From assembly GCF_016772475.1 (NCBI RefSeq), contig NZ_CP068595.1, forward strand, positions 3,658,001-3,722,000: 64,000 nucleotides of DNA, read 5' to 3'. Every line of letters starts with the position of its first letter. Within the stretch, counting starts at the first letter, position 1. A program made the position numbers and the translations under genes. Below the pieces are notes generated by a model. That model did not search any database, was not told where the DNA came from, and saw only the letters and a program-made list of their open reading frames with translations. This stretch comes from Paenibacillus sonchi (GTDB lineage Bacteria > Bacillota > Bacilli > Paenibacillales > Paenibacillaceae). Of this stretch, positions 9,717 to 18,445 are shown one piece after another.

Positions 9717-10730
9717 ATGAATAAAAAGATATTAAATTTAAATAAGCCTTTAATTACGACCTACCCACATCATGCAAATTTGTTTTCAATACTTGATTTG
9801 GATCAGCGGTCGCTTAGCTGGATTTTTCATAACTATTTATTGGTAATTCTTCATCATGATGAAAAAGGAGGGTATGGATTAGACCTTTGTTCCCAATATT
9901 ATCCTTGGCATAAATTCAAATTAGCAACGTGTCCTATGTTAATTACCAGAGTCTATCAAAAAGAAATTATTCTTGGCAAATGGGATTTTCATGATTTTTT
10001 AGTGGAATTAATTAATAACGAAAACTATATATATTTTATTAGAGAGTATGCTGATGGAAGATCACATGAGGTGTTTATCTCGGGTTTTGACTTGTCCAGG
10101 AAAGAATTCCTATGTCATGATTTTTGGAATGGGGTATATGGCGAAAAATGGATTCCCTTTAGTGAAATAACACTCAAAAAAGATACAGCTTTTCAAAATG
10201 AGTGGTCCACAGATTATTTAAATGGCGTATGGGCAATTGAAAAAACAAACCAATATAAAGAACCAAATGAATTTTACTATGAAACCGTACTAAACTTTTC
10301 CCAAGAAGATTTATTGGATATTCTAAAAGAATATATTGGGATGAGTAACAACGTTCGGACGATCCTAAGAAAAGATAATAGATATCTTGGCTTAGAAATA
10401 TATGACATTATGACAGAAATGCTGGAGAAACAGAAAAATAATATGGTTGGGCAACCATTTGCCATTCATCCGTTCCATTTGCTGTATGAACATAAAAAGC
10501 TGCTATCATTAGCTGCTGCCTGTACAAACAATTCCACCGTAAAAAAGGAATCAGAGCTGTTAATCAATGAAGCCTTTAAGCTTAGAAACGTGGTTCTTTA
10601 CTGTAACCATTGTATCGCTGAGAAAGGAATATATAAAAAATACGAAGCTATCATTGAAAATATAATGAACTTAAAAAACATCGAATTAGCGATGATTCAA
10701 GCTTTAATCCAACATATAACAATAGAGTGA
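9717..10730 (+). CDS. Hypothetical protein, tandem paralogue 2
   Basis: 337 residues, paralogous to the preceding gene over most of its length (LITTYPHHANLFSILDLD, later HEVFISGFDLSRKEFLCHDF). ATG 9717 has AGGAG 8 bases upstream; an in-frame ATG at 9690 lacks one. It is strongly AT-rich with a long Lys/Asn/Ile-rich helical C-terminal third. No known catalytic motif, signal peptide or membrane helix is visible. The pair sits between the GH43 enzyme and the fructan regulator, but nothing links it to sugar use. Function unknown. Confidence 0.65.
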   Translation: MNKKILNLNKPLITTYPHHANLFSILDLDQRSLSWIFHNYLLVILHHDEKGGYGLDLCSQYYPWHKFKLATCPMLITRVYQKEIILGKWDFHDFLVELINNENYIYFIREYADGRSHEVFISGFDLSRKEFLCHDFWNGVYGEKWIPFSEITLKKDTAFQNEWSTDYLNGVWAIEKTNQYKEPNEFYYETVLNFSQEDLLDILKEYIGMSNNVRTILRKDNRYLGLEIYDIMTEMLEKQKNNMVGQPFAIHPFHLLYEHKKLLSLAAACTNNSTVKKESELLINEAFKLRNVVLYCNHCIAEKGIYKKYEAIIENIMNLKNIELAMIQALIQHITIE

Positions 10731-10757
10731 TCAGAAGGCGGGATATCCCAATAATAT

Positions 10758-10809
10758 TTGACAAAAGCTTCTAGCGAAAATATATTATATAGTAAGTAAT
10801 CGTTTACTT
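10758..10809 (+). promoter_or_regulatory. Promoter of the LacI-type regulator gene with its own operator
   Basis: TTGACA (10758-10763), a 17-base spacer and TATATT (10781-10786) form a promoter. The near-palindrome AAGTAATCGTTTACTT (10794-10809) lies just after the -10 box. It shares the TAATCGTTTAC core with sites at 11904 and 12244, implying autoregulation. Confidence 0.7.
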
Positions 10810-10880
10810 CAATGAATACGGGGAAATATCAGTTGGGGTATCAGAGATGCTTAATGCGAAACGAGACAGGTGTAATTAAG

Positions 10881-11885
10881 ATGACTGAAAAAAAGAATGT
10901 CAGTATTAAAGATGTCGCTCTGAGGGCTAATGTTTCTACGGCTACGGTTTCACACGTCATTAACGGGACACGGTTTGTGTCCAATGAGACGAAACAGAAG
11001 GTGCACTTTGCAATGAATGAGTTGAACTTCCGAATCAATTCGGTAGCCCGCTCACTACGCAGCCGCAGGTCATATATTATTGCGTTTCTTGCACCGATCC
11101 TTGCTTCTGAAACTTCGAACTTTTATTTTATGTCGGTAGCAGCCGGAGTTCAAAGCGTATTGAAACAAAGGGGCTATCATCTTATTTTGAGTGATTCCAG
11201 TGATAATGTTGAAGCGGAAAACAAAGAAATCAGTATGTTTGATTCACAAATGATTGACGGACTGATTGTGGCTCCGGCCAGCCGGGATTCTGATTACGAA
11301 CAGCTATTTGGAGAGTATCCTGTGGTTTATATTGATAGGGTGCCTAATCATTGTGAGCGGGATTCCGTTCTCATTGACAACAAAACTGTGACTAAGGAAG
11401 CAACACAAAGGATTCTGGACAAAGGCCACCGAAGAATTGCTTTTTTATCCGGTCCCCTTTCGGTAACAACAACGATTGAACGGTATGAGGGTTATTCTGA
11501 AACATTGAAGAACGCAGGCCTTGAACTGGATGATTCGTTGATTTGTTTTGAAGAGGTGAGCTTTGAGAACGGATACAATAAGATGGGAGATTTGCTGGAG
11601 AAGAATCCGACAGCTATTTTTGTGACGGATAATGTAATGGCAATGGGAGCCATGACGTATTTGCAAGACCATTCGATTCGTATACCGGACCAGCTGGCCG
11701 TTGTTGGATTCGATGATGTTCAGTGGACACGGGTCACTCATCCGCCGTTAACCGTTATTCAACAGCCGTCATTTCAGCTTGGTGTAAAAACTGCGGAAGT
11801 GATATTGCAGAGAATTGAGGACGGTACTTCTGGAAAAGAGGAACATCGCTTAAAAGCCAATTTTTTAGTCAGACAATCGCTCTGA
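10881..11885 (+). CDS. LacI-family transcriptional regulator of the fructan locus
   Basis: 334 residues. The N-terminal helix-turn-helix with hinge is canonical: VSIKDVALRANVSTATV, then VNxxxRAL-like NSVARSLRS. The rest is a periplasmic-binding-protein-like sensor domain (MIDGLIVAPAS, GHRRIAFLSGP, ERYEGYSETL, AVVGFDDVQW). I chose ATG 10881 because LacI proteins normally start 5-8 residues before IKDVA; longer in-frame starts exist at 10812 and 10854. Operators with the same core lie at its own promoter and at the downstream importer promoter. It should therefore repress itself and the importer and fructanase genes until a fructo-oligosaccharide or derivative binds. The effector is inferred. 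Confidence 0.92.
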   Translation: MTEKKNVSIKDVALRANVSTATVSHVINGTRFVSNETKQKVHFAMNELNFRINSVARSLRSRRSYIIAFLAPILASETSNFYFMSVAAGVQSVLKQRGYHLILSDSSDNVEAENKEISMFDSQMIDGLIVAPASRDSDYEQLFGEYPVVYIDRVPNHCERDSVLIDNKTVTKEATQRILDKGHRRIAFLSGPLSVTTTIERYEGYSETLKNAGLELDDSLICFEEVSFENGYNKMGDLLEKNPTAIFVTDNVMAMGAMTYLQDHSIRIPDQLAVVGFDDVQWTRVTHPPLTVIQQPSFQLGVKTAEVILQRIEDGTSGKEEHRLKANFLVRQSL

Positions 11886-11903
11886 CTTTTTTTTGAAGTT
11901 AAA

Positions 11904-11927
11904 GTAATCGATTACGTAAACGATTAA
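11904..11927 (+). promoter_or_regulatory. Two abutting LacI operator sites
   Basis: GTAATCGATTAC (11904-11915) is a perfect 12-bp palindrome. GTAAACGATTAA (11916-11927) follows with no gap. Both match the operator core found at the regulator and importer promoters. Confidence 0.7.
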
Positions 11928-11963
11928 TTCTTTTCACTACCAACATTAAGTTGTTTTCTTTGC

Positions 11964-11998
11964 TGAACGGGCAGGGAATCTTCCCCTGTTCGTTTTTT
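11964..11998 (+). terminator. Terminator after the LacI-type regulator gene
   Basis: GAAC...AGGGAA pairs with TTCCCCTGTTC, leaving a small bulge. Seven T follow. It separates the regulator from the importer operon. Confidence 0.6.
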
Positions 11999-12050
11999 TA
12001 TTTCACAACCCAAAGCAAAGGAAGATGAGCTCCATGGGCAAGAAAATTTA

Positions 12051-12112
12051 TTGACAACGCTATCAAAAACGAATAAAATCAGGTGTATAAAAACGATTAC
12101 GCAAACGATTAC
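12051..12112 (+). promoter_or_regulatory. Importer operon promoter with double LacI operator
   Basis: TTGACA (12051-12056), a 17-base spacer and TAAAAT (12074-12079) form the promoter. AAAAACGATTAC (12089-12100) and GCAAACGATTAC (12101-12112) abut each other where transcription should begin. Binding there would block initiation. Confidence 0.75.
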
Positions 12113-12243
12113 CTGCCTTTGTAACAAGGATTTTGGCAAATGTGTTTTATTAAAAAATAATATAATCGGAGCATATGCCGGCCTTAACAATGAGTAGCAG
12201 GGAGAGCCTATAAAAATTAGATATAAAAGCTCTTGATCAATAC

Positions 12244-12255
12244 GTAATCGTTTAC
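12244..12255 (+). promoter_or_regulatory. LacI operator in the importer leader
   Basis: GTAATCGTTTAC lies 24 bases before the start codon of the first permease gene. It may act as a roadblock or looping site with the pair at 12089-12112. Confidence 0.65.
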
Positions 12256-12278
12256 CTTGGAGATGGAGGAAAAAATGC

Positions 12279-13174
12279 ATGCTTGGGAAAATGAAGAAGA
12301 ACTATGAATTGTACCTATTGATTTTGATCCCAGTAGCCTATTTTACGATTTTTAAATATTGGCCTATGTATGGGGTGCAAATCGCATTTAAAGACTTTGT
12401 AGCTTCCAAAGGGGTCTGGGGCAGCGAGTGGGTAGGGCTGGAGCATTTTCAACGTTTTTTTGAATCATACAATTTCAAGCAAATCGTAGGAAATACTCTT
12501 TTACTAAGCTTGCTCAATTTAGCTATAGCTTTTCCCTTTCCCATTATTGTAGCGATTATGCTGAATCAATTGAGACAGCAAAAGATGAAAAAGTTCATTC
12601 AAACTACGATTTACGCGCCGTATTTCATTTCAACCGTCGTATTGGTCGGTATGCTGTTCATCTTCCTGTCCCCCACCAGCGGCTTGGTGAATCATATTGT
12701 AACCGCCTTCGGCGGCGAACCGATTATGTTCATGGGAGAGGAGAAATGGTTCAGGCCTCTGTACATATTCTCATCCGTATGGCAGGAAACCGGATTTGCA
12801 TCAGTTATCTATCTGGCCGCCCTGGCAGGGATCGACCCCATTTGCATGAAGCAGCGGTTATGGATGGTGCATCCAAATGGCATCGGATCCGGCATATTGA
12901 TTTACCGGGTATTGCTCCTACCATTATTGTTTTGTTCATTATGGCTGTTGGCAATTTAATGAACGTTGGGTTTGAAAAGGCGTTCCTTATGCAGACTGAT
13001 TTGAATGTCGCTACATCCGAGATTATTCCGACTTACGTATACAAAGTGGGGATTCAGCGGGCGGAATACAGCTTTTCGGCAGCAATCGGATTGTTTAACT
13101 CAGTGATAAACCTGATCCTACTGGTCATTGTGAATAAAACTACCAAGAAAATAAGCGGCAAGGGCTTGTTTTAG
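12279..13174 (+). CDS. LplB-type sugar ABC transporter permease 1 (frameshifted near 12836)
   Basis: Inner-membrane permease of about 298 residues when rebuilt. It has six predicted helices, the FKYWPMYGVQIAFKDF opening typical of LplB proteins and the EAA loop, which reads HEAAVMDGASKW after the break. ATG 12279 follows GGAGG (12265-12269). The frame changes at the C4 run 12836-12839; a fifth C restores GIDPHLHEAAVMDGA. Downstream the second frame continues without stop to 13174. It forms an importer with the next permease and lipoprotein. No ATPase gene is present, usual for this class, which borrows a shared MsmX-like ATPase. Likely substrate: fructo-oligosaccharides, from context. Confidence 0.85.
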
Positions 13175-13209
13175 GGCTAAGAACGTCTGTTAGAAGAAGG
13201 GGAGAAACC

Positions 13210-14094
13210 ATGTTAAAGAGAAAAACGAAATCTGATCTGGCCTTTGATATTATCAATTATTTGTTTCTGGGCTGCTTCACCTTAATGATACTGTATCCCT
13301 TGTATTTCATAGTGATTGCTTCTATAAGTGACCCTAACAAGATTTATTCCGGTGATGTATGGTTACTGCCGCAAAATATAACCTTTGACGGATATAAAAG
13401 GATTTTCAGCGACGGTTCAATATGGAACGGCTATAAGAATTCCATTCTATACGCGGTGCTGAATGGATTTGTCAGCACAACTCTCGTCATTATGGCGGCT
13501 TATCCGCTTTCGAGGAAAGATTTTTATGGCAGAAATGTAATTATGACCTTTTTTATCATCACGATGTTCTTTAACGGCGGCATTATTCCTACTTATCTGG
13601 TTGTAAAAGATCTGCATTTGATGAACTCGATGTGGGCGGTCATTCTCCCTGGTGCAATGGATGCTTTCCTGATTATTATTGCAAAAACCTTTTTCGAGGA
13701 GCTGCCTGATGAATTGAGAGAGGCCGCTGCCATTGATGGGGCAAAGAATCTCAGATATTTATGGAGTATTGTCCTTCCATTATCTAAACCGATTATTGCA
13801 GTTCTTGTCCTCTTCGCAGTTGTGCGCCAATGGAACGGATTCTTTGATGCTCTAATTTATTTGAGTGATGGCGATAAGTTTCCGTTACAACTGGTCCTGC
13901 GCAACATTCTGATCCAAAGCCAACCGTCCGGGAATATGCTTATGGACATTGACAACATGCTGGCCAAGCAGCGGGTAACAGAATTGATCAAGTTCGGAGT
14001 CATTATCGTTTCCGCAGTTCCGCTGCTAGCCTTATACCCGTTCTTGCAAAGATATTTTGTTAAGGGGGTCATGGTGGGTTCGGTGAAAGGATAA
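13210..14094 (+). CDS. YtcP/AraQ-type sugar ABC transporter permease 2
   Basis: 294 residues with six predicted membrane helices. It starts MLKRKTKSDLAFDIINYLF after AAGGGGAG. The EAA loop reads ELREAAAIDGAKNLRYLWSI, and it ends with the YPFLQRYFVKGVMVGSVKG tail characteristic of this permease type. It pairs with the LplB-type permease 36 bases upstream and the lipoprotein downstream. Intact, in contrast to its partner. Confidence 0.93.
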   Translation: MLKRKTKSDLAFDIINYLFLGCFTLMILYPLYFIVIASISDPNKIYSGDVWLLPQNITFDGYKRIFSDGSIWNGYKNSILYAVLNGFVSTTLVIMAAYPLSRKDFYGRNVIMTFFIITMFFNGGIIPTYLVVKDLHLMNSMWAVILPGAMDAFLIIIAKTFFEELPDELREAAAIDGAKNLRYLWSIVLPLSKPIIAVLVLFAVVRQWNGFFDALIYLSDGDKFPLQLVLRNILIQSQPSGNMLMDIDNMLAKQRVTELIKFGVIIVSAVPLLALYPFLQRYFVKGVMVGSVKG

Positions 14095-14211
14095 GACCTG
14101 ACCTGTCAGACCGCCGTTAAGGAGGTGTTGTGGAGCCGGATTGGAATGGGACTGGATCATCCCGAATCAAGAAAGTATAAATGAGCAGATTCAACAGGGA
14201 GGTTAAGAAGG

Positions 14212-15864
14212 ATGAACAAAAAAGCTGCAGGTCTTTTGGCAGTGATGATGGCCGTTTCCGTGTTTGCTACGGCATGCAACGGTAACAATGAAAGCAGCAA
14301 CGGAAACACTGGTACAAATACAGAGAATAGTGGGAATCAAGCAGTTGACAATGCATCCATTCAGTTTCCACTAAAAGAAAAAACCACCTTAAAGGTGGTT
14401 GCCCGGAGAGCTCCGCTGGCGCCAAGCGATTATAACGAAATGACCATGGCTAAAAAACTTGAGGAAATGTCAAATGTTCATATCGATTGGAATACCATTG
14501 TCGAGACAGATTACAACGAGAAGAAGAATCTGCTGATAGCAAGTGGCGACTTGCCTGAAATGTTCTTCGGAGCCGGGTTCACAGATACAGAGTTGATGAA
14601 ATATGGTAAGGACGGCACTATTATACCTCTAAATGATTTGATTGACAAACACATGCCCAACTTGAAAGCGTTATTTGACAAAAGACCGGATATCAAAGCT
14701 GAGGTTACTGCCCCGGACGGCAATATCTATTCCCTTCCTGCGGGTGAGGAGCTGGGAACAGGTCAAGAAGAGATTGGTGCCAACCCTGATTTCCTCTATA
14801 TAAATGAAGATTGGCTGAAAAAGCTAGGGTTATCAATGCCAACCACCCTTCAAGAATATCATGATGTACTGGTTGCCTTTAAAACTAAAGATCCGAATGG
14901 CAACGGAAAAGCAGATGAAATTCCGCTATCCTTCGTCAATGCATTCTGGACGGGTGATATCGGTTATCTGTTCGGAGCCTTCGGTGTACCGGACAAAACC
15001 TATCAACCTGCCAATAATGCATACGCTGAACATTTAAATGTGGACAACGGCAAGGTTTCCTATGCAGCTATTCAAGATGGATATAAAGATGCTGTAAGGG
15101 AGATTGCGAAATGGGTCGGGGAGGGGCTTGTTGATCAGGAATCCTTCACTCAAGAATATACGCAATATTATGCGAAAGGGAAGACAGAGCAGGAAACTCT
15201 TGGCTCTTTTCTCTGGTGGGATCATACGGACGTAGTAGGCCCTGAACGTGACAAACATTATCCGATCGTCCCTCCGTTTAAAGATATGGTTGTCAAATGG
15301 AACAATGGTTCCGCACTTTCCAGAGGCGGTTCGGTTATTACGAAAGAAGCAAAAAATCCGGCCTTGGTTGCCGCATGGCTGGATTTGATATACAAACCGG
15401 AAACCACCGCGGAAGTCCGTTGGGGCCCAGTTGGCGAATGGTTTGAGAAATCAGCCGATGGCAAGCTGGTACAGAAGTCGGATATCAGCAATCCGGGTGA
15501 GTTCCGTCAAAAAGTATCACTGGGTGGAGGAGGAGTATTCACGGGTGAAGACTTCGAAAACATTGCACCTCCGGAAGCACGGGCACAGCAAAGACTGGAT
15601 GATATCAAAAATATTTTTGTACCGCAAATGCAGAAGGAGAAATACCCGAATATCTTCTTCACAGAAGAAGAGTTGAAGACTATCGATAAGCTGAAACCGG
15701 AGATCCAAACCTATACTAACTCCATGCGCGCCAAATTCATGTTGAAGGGGGTTTCTGACTCCGAGTGGAGCGATTACCTGGCCTCGCTTAAAAATATGGG
15801 CTTGGACGATTTGATGAAAGTATACCAAGATGGATACGACCGTTATCTCGCAGCTCTAAAATAA
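14212..15864 (+). CDS. YtcQ/LipO-type extracellular sugar-binding lipoprotein
   Basis: 550 residues. The signal peptide ends in lipobox FATAC with lipidated Cys22, then a Ser/Asn-rich linker (about 23-55) reaching out of the wall. The two-lobed binding domain follows. Its C-terminal end (IQTYTNSMRAKFMLKG, MKVYQDGYDRYLAALK) is typical of this group. AGGGAGG precedes ATG 14212. It captures oligosaccharide outside the cell for the two permeases upstream. Fructan-derived ligands are likely given the four GH32 genes downstream, which is inference. Confidence 0.92.
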   Translation: MNKKAAGLLAVMMAVSVFATACNGNNESSNGNTGTNTENSGNQAVDNASIQFPLKEKTTLKVVARRAPLAPSDYNEMTMAKKLEEMSNVHIDWNTIVETDYNEKKNLLIASGDLPEMFFGAGFTDTELMKYGKDGTIIPLNDLIDKHMPNLKALFDKRPDIKAEVTAPDGNIYSLPAGEELGTGQEEIGANPDFLYINEDWLKKLGLSMPTTLQEYHDVLVAFKTKDPNGNGKADEIPLSFVNAFWTGDIGYLFGAFGVPDKTYQPANNAYAEHLNVDNGKVSYAAIQDGYKDAVREIAKWVGEGLVDQESFTQEYTQYYAKGKTEQETLGSFLWWDHTDVVGPERDKHYPIVPPFKDMVVKWNNGSALSRGGSVITKEAKNPALVAAWLDLIYKPETTAEVRWGPVGEWFEKSADGKLVQKSDISNPGEFRQKVSLGGGGVFTGEDFENIAPPEARAQQRLDDIKNIFVPQMQKEKYPNIFFTEEELKTIDKLKPEIQTYTNSMRAKFMLKGVSDSEWSDYLASLKNMGLDDLMKVYQDGYDRYLAALK

Positions 15865-15880
15865 ATTGCAATGGTAAGGC

Positions 15881-15934
15881 GTGTAGCAAGCCTGGATGAG
15901 AGACCTTTAGTCAGGCTTGCTACACATGTTTTTA
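15881..15934 (+). terminator. Strong hairpin terminator between importer and fructanase genes
   Basis: GTGTAGCAAGCCTG (15881-15894) pairs perfectly with CAGGCTTGCTACAC (15912-15925), followed by ATGTTTTTA. Read-through here would set the ratio of importer to enzyme expression, as often seen after binding-protein genes. Confidence 0.8.
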
Positions 15935-15967
15935 TATATAAATGATGGACTAGGAGTGGAAAACCAT

Positions 15968-18445
15968 ATGGTTGATATTACAGCAATAGGAGAAGTACTG
16001 ATTGATTTTACTCCTGCAGGCTTGTCTGAAAAGGGGGAGCAGCTGTTTGAATGCAATCCCGGCGGAGCCCCTGCGAATGTGGTTGTTGTGTTGGCCAAAC
16101 TTGGGAAATCCACGGCATTTATCGGCAAGGTCGGTGAAGACCAGTTTGGGGAGTATCTTACCCAGGTTTTGCGGGAAAATGGTGTGAGTACCAAGGGTTT
16201 GGTGAAGGAAAGCCGTGCTAAAACAACGCTGGCTTTTGTCCATCTCAGAGAAGACGGCGACCGTTCATTCAGCTTCTACCGTAACCCTGGTGCCGATATG
16301 CTTCTGGGAATTGATGATATAGACCTGGAACAGATCAAAGGTACGAAAATCTTTCATTTCGGCTCCGTATCGATGACCCATGAGCCTTCTGCTAGTGCAA
16401 CCCTGAAAGCGTGCGTCCAGGCGAAAGAGAATGGAGCTCTGATTTCATTTGACCCCAACCTGAGACCTGCACTTTGGCAGGATTTGGAGCAGGCGAAGAC
16501 CAAGATCAAAGAAGGGCTTGCTCTTGCGGATATTGTCAAAATTTCCGAAGAGGAACTTCCGTTTATTACGGGTCTCACGGATTTGGAAGAGGGTACCCGT
16601 CAAATTCAGACCCAGTTCAAGGTGAAAGTGGTCCTGGTGACCAAGGCTGAAAAAGGGTGCTTCATCCGGTTCGGTCCCGGCTCCAAATGGGCGGATGTTC
16701 CCGGTTACAAAGTAGATACCGTGGACACCACCGGAGCGGGAGATGCATTCTTGGGCGGTTTCCTCTATCAGTTGCTCGAGAGAGGAGGCAGTATCGAACA
16801 GATCAGAGCTCAGGACTGGATTCCCATTGTAAGCTTCGCTAATGCAGTAGGTGCTCTGGTGACGACAAGAAAAGGAGCCATACCGGCCATTCCAACCTAT
16901 CAGCAGGCTGCTACATTAGTTCAGTCGGCCGGCGCGGATTACTCCAAAGAATCTTACAGGCCTCAATTCCATTACTCACCACCGGCTATGTGGCTGAATG
17001 ACCCGAACGGAATGGTCTACTTTGAAGGAGAGTACCATTTGATGTACCAGCACCATCCCGAAAGCACCGTATGGGGTCCTATGCACTGGGGCCATGCGGT
17101 GAGCAAGGATTTGGTGAACTGGGAAACACTTCCTGTAGCCATGTCACCGGATCATAACGGTGCCATTTTCTCTGGAAGCGCAGTGGTGGATTGGAAGGAT
17201 ACCAGCGGATTTTTTGATGGCGGGGCAGGCTTGGTGGCTATATTCACCCATGCGGATATCTACCCGGGTTCAGACAGACCGAGGCAGCGCCAAAGCTTGG
17301 CGTACAGTAAGGACAAAGGCAGAAGCTGGTCGTTTTACGCAGGAAATCCGGTCCTGTCTGACGTTGAAATCACCGACTTTCGTGATCCCAAAGTCTTCTG
17401 GATGGAGGAAGCCGGCGTCTGGGTAATGGTGCTGGCGTGCGGCGATCATATCCGTTTTTATCGGTCTGCTAACTTGAAGGATTGGGATTTTGCCAGCGAA
17501 TTCGGGAAGTCGGAGGGTTCACATTACGGTGTGTGGGAATGTCCGGATCTATTTGAGTTATCCGTCGATGGGTCCAATCTGAAAAAATGGGTACTGCTCG
17601 TAAGTATCGGAGACAATCCGGATTATCCGGAAGGCTCCAAAACCCAATATTTCATTGGAAGCTTTGACGGCTGGGAATTTGTAAATGAGAATACTCCTGA
17701 TACGGTGCTGTGGATGGATGAGGGAAGGGATAATTATGCGGCAGTATCCTGGTCGGATATTCCGGAGGAAGACGGACGGTGCGTAATTATCGGCTGGATG
17801 AGTAACTGGAGCTACGCCAAGCAGATACCAACCGGTTCCTGGCGGGGCGCTATGACCCTCCCCCGCGTACTGTCCCTGACCAGCCGGAACGGGAGTGTAG
17901 TTCTATCTCAAATGCCTGTTCAGGAGATAGAGCAGCTGCGGAAAGAGTCGCTCTCCTGGAGTGATGTATCGGTTACACGGGAGGCCCCGTTTATTCACGG
18001 GACTAATGATGATCTGCTGGAGATTGAGGTAGACCTTGATATCCGCTCCGGAGACGAAGTTCAAATCAAGTTGAGGTCTTCCGGGCAGAGTGAGACGATT
18101 ATCGGTTATGACCCTGAGCGCGAGTGGTTGTTTATCGACCGGTCACAATCTGGTCTGACTGATTTCAATCCGTCATTTGCATGTAAGCATGGTGCCAGAT
18201 TAGCTCCAGAGAACGGGAGCATTAAGCTCCGTATCTGGCTGGACCGCAGTGTGGTTGAAGTGTTCGCGAATGAAGGACTGGTTGCGCTGACTGATCAAAT
18301 TTTCCCGGATGAGCCAATCGACACTGTCTGGATAAGCGCAGAGACAGGAAAAGCTGAGCTTCATTCCCTTCATATCCATACGCTTCATTCCATTCATATG
18401 CTCCATGGCAGCATAGGGCAGATATCAAGGAGGGTTCATGTATGA
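15968..18445 (+). CDS. Fructokinase (PfkB) fused to GH32 beta-fructofuranosidase
   Basis: 825 residues, cytoplasmic. Residues 1-320 are a complete PfkB sugar kinase: NPGGAPANVVVVLAKLG near the start, DTTGAGDAFLGGF with the catalytic Asp near 258. Residues 335-815 are a complete GH32 enzyme: WLNDPNG (nucleophile Asp), FRDPK (transition-state stabiliser), WECPDLF (acid/base Glu), and the C-terminal beta-sandwich ending with LDRSVVEVFAN. ATG 15968 has AGGAG 10 bases upstream. One polypeptide would therefore release fructose and phosphorylate it. The two activities are usually encoded separately, as in scrK and sacA. The reading frame is unbroken across the join. The stop overlaps the next start by four bases (ATGA), so translation is coupled. 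Confidence 0.9.
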   Translation: MVDITAIGEVLIDFTPAGLSEKGEQLFECNPGGAPANVVVVLAKLGKSTAFIGKVGEDQFGEYLTQVLRENGVSTKGLVKESRAKTTLAFVHLREDGDRSFSFYRNPGADMLLGIDDIDLEQIKGTKIFHFGSVSMTHEPSASATLKACVQAKENGALISFDPNLRPALWQDLEQAKTKIKEGLALADIVKISEEELPFITGLTDLEEGTRQIQTQFKVKVVLVTKAEKGCFIRFGPGSKWADVPGYKVDTVDTTGAGDAFLGGFLYQLLERGGSIEQIRAQDWIPIVSFANAVGALVTTRKGAIPAIPTYQQAATLVQSAGADYSKESYRPQFHYSPPAMWLNDPNGMVYFEGEYHLMYQHHPESTVWGPMHWGHAVSKDLVNWETLPVAMSPDHNGAIFSGSAVVDWKDTSGFFDGGAGLVAIFTHADIYPGSDRPRQRQSLAYSKDKGRSWSFYAGNPVLSDVEITDFRDPKVFWMEEAGVWVMVLACGDHIRFYRSANLKDWDFASEFGKSEGSHYGVWECPDLFELSVDGSNLKKWVLLVSIGDNPDYPEGSKTQYFIGSFDGWEFVNENTPDTVLWMDEGRDNYAAVSWSDIPEEDGRCVIIGWMSNWSYAKQIPTGSWRGAMTLPRVLSLTSRNGSVVLSQMPVQEIEQLRKESLSWSDVSVTREAPFIHGTNDDLLEIEVDLDIRSGDEVQIKLRSSGQSETIIGYDPEREWLFIDRSQSGLTDFNPSFACKHGARLAPENGSIKLRIWLDRSVVEVFANEGLVALTDQIFPDEPIDTVWISAETGKAELHSLHIHTLHSIHMLHGSIGQISRRVHV

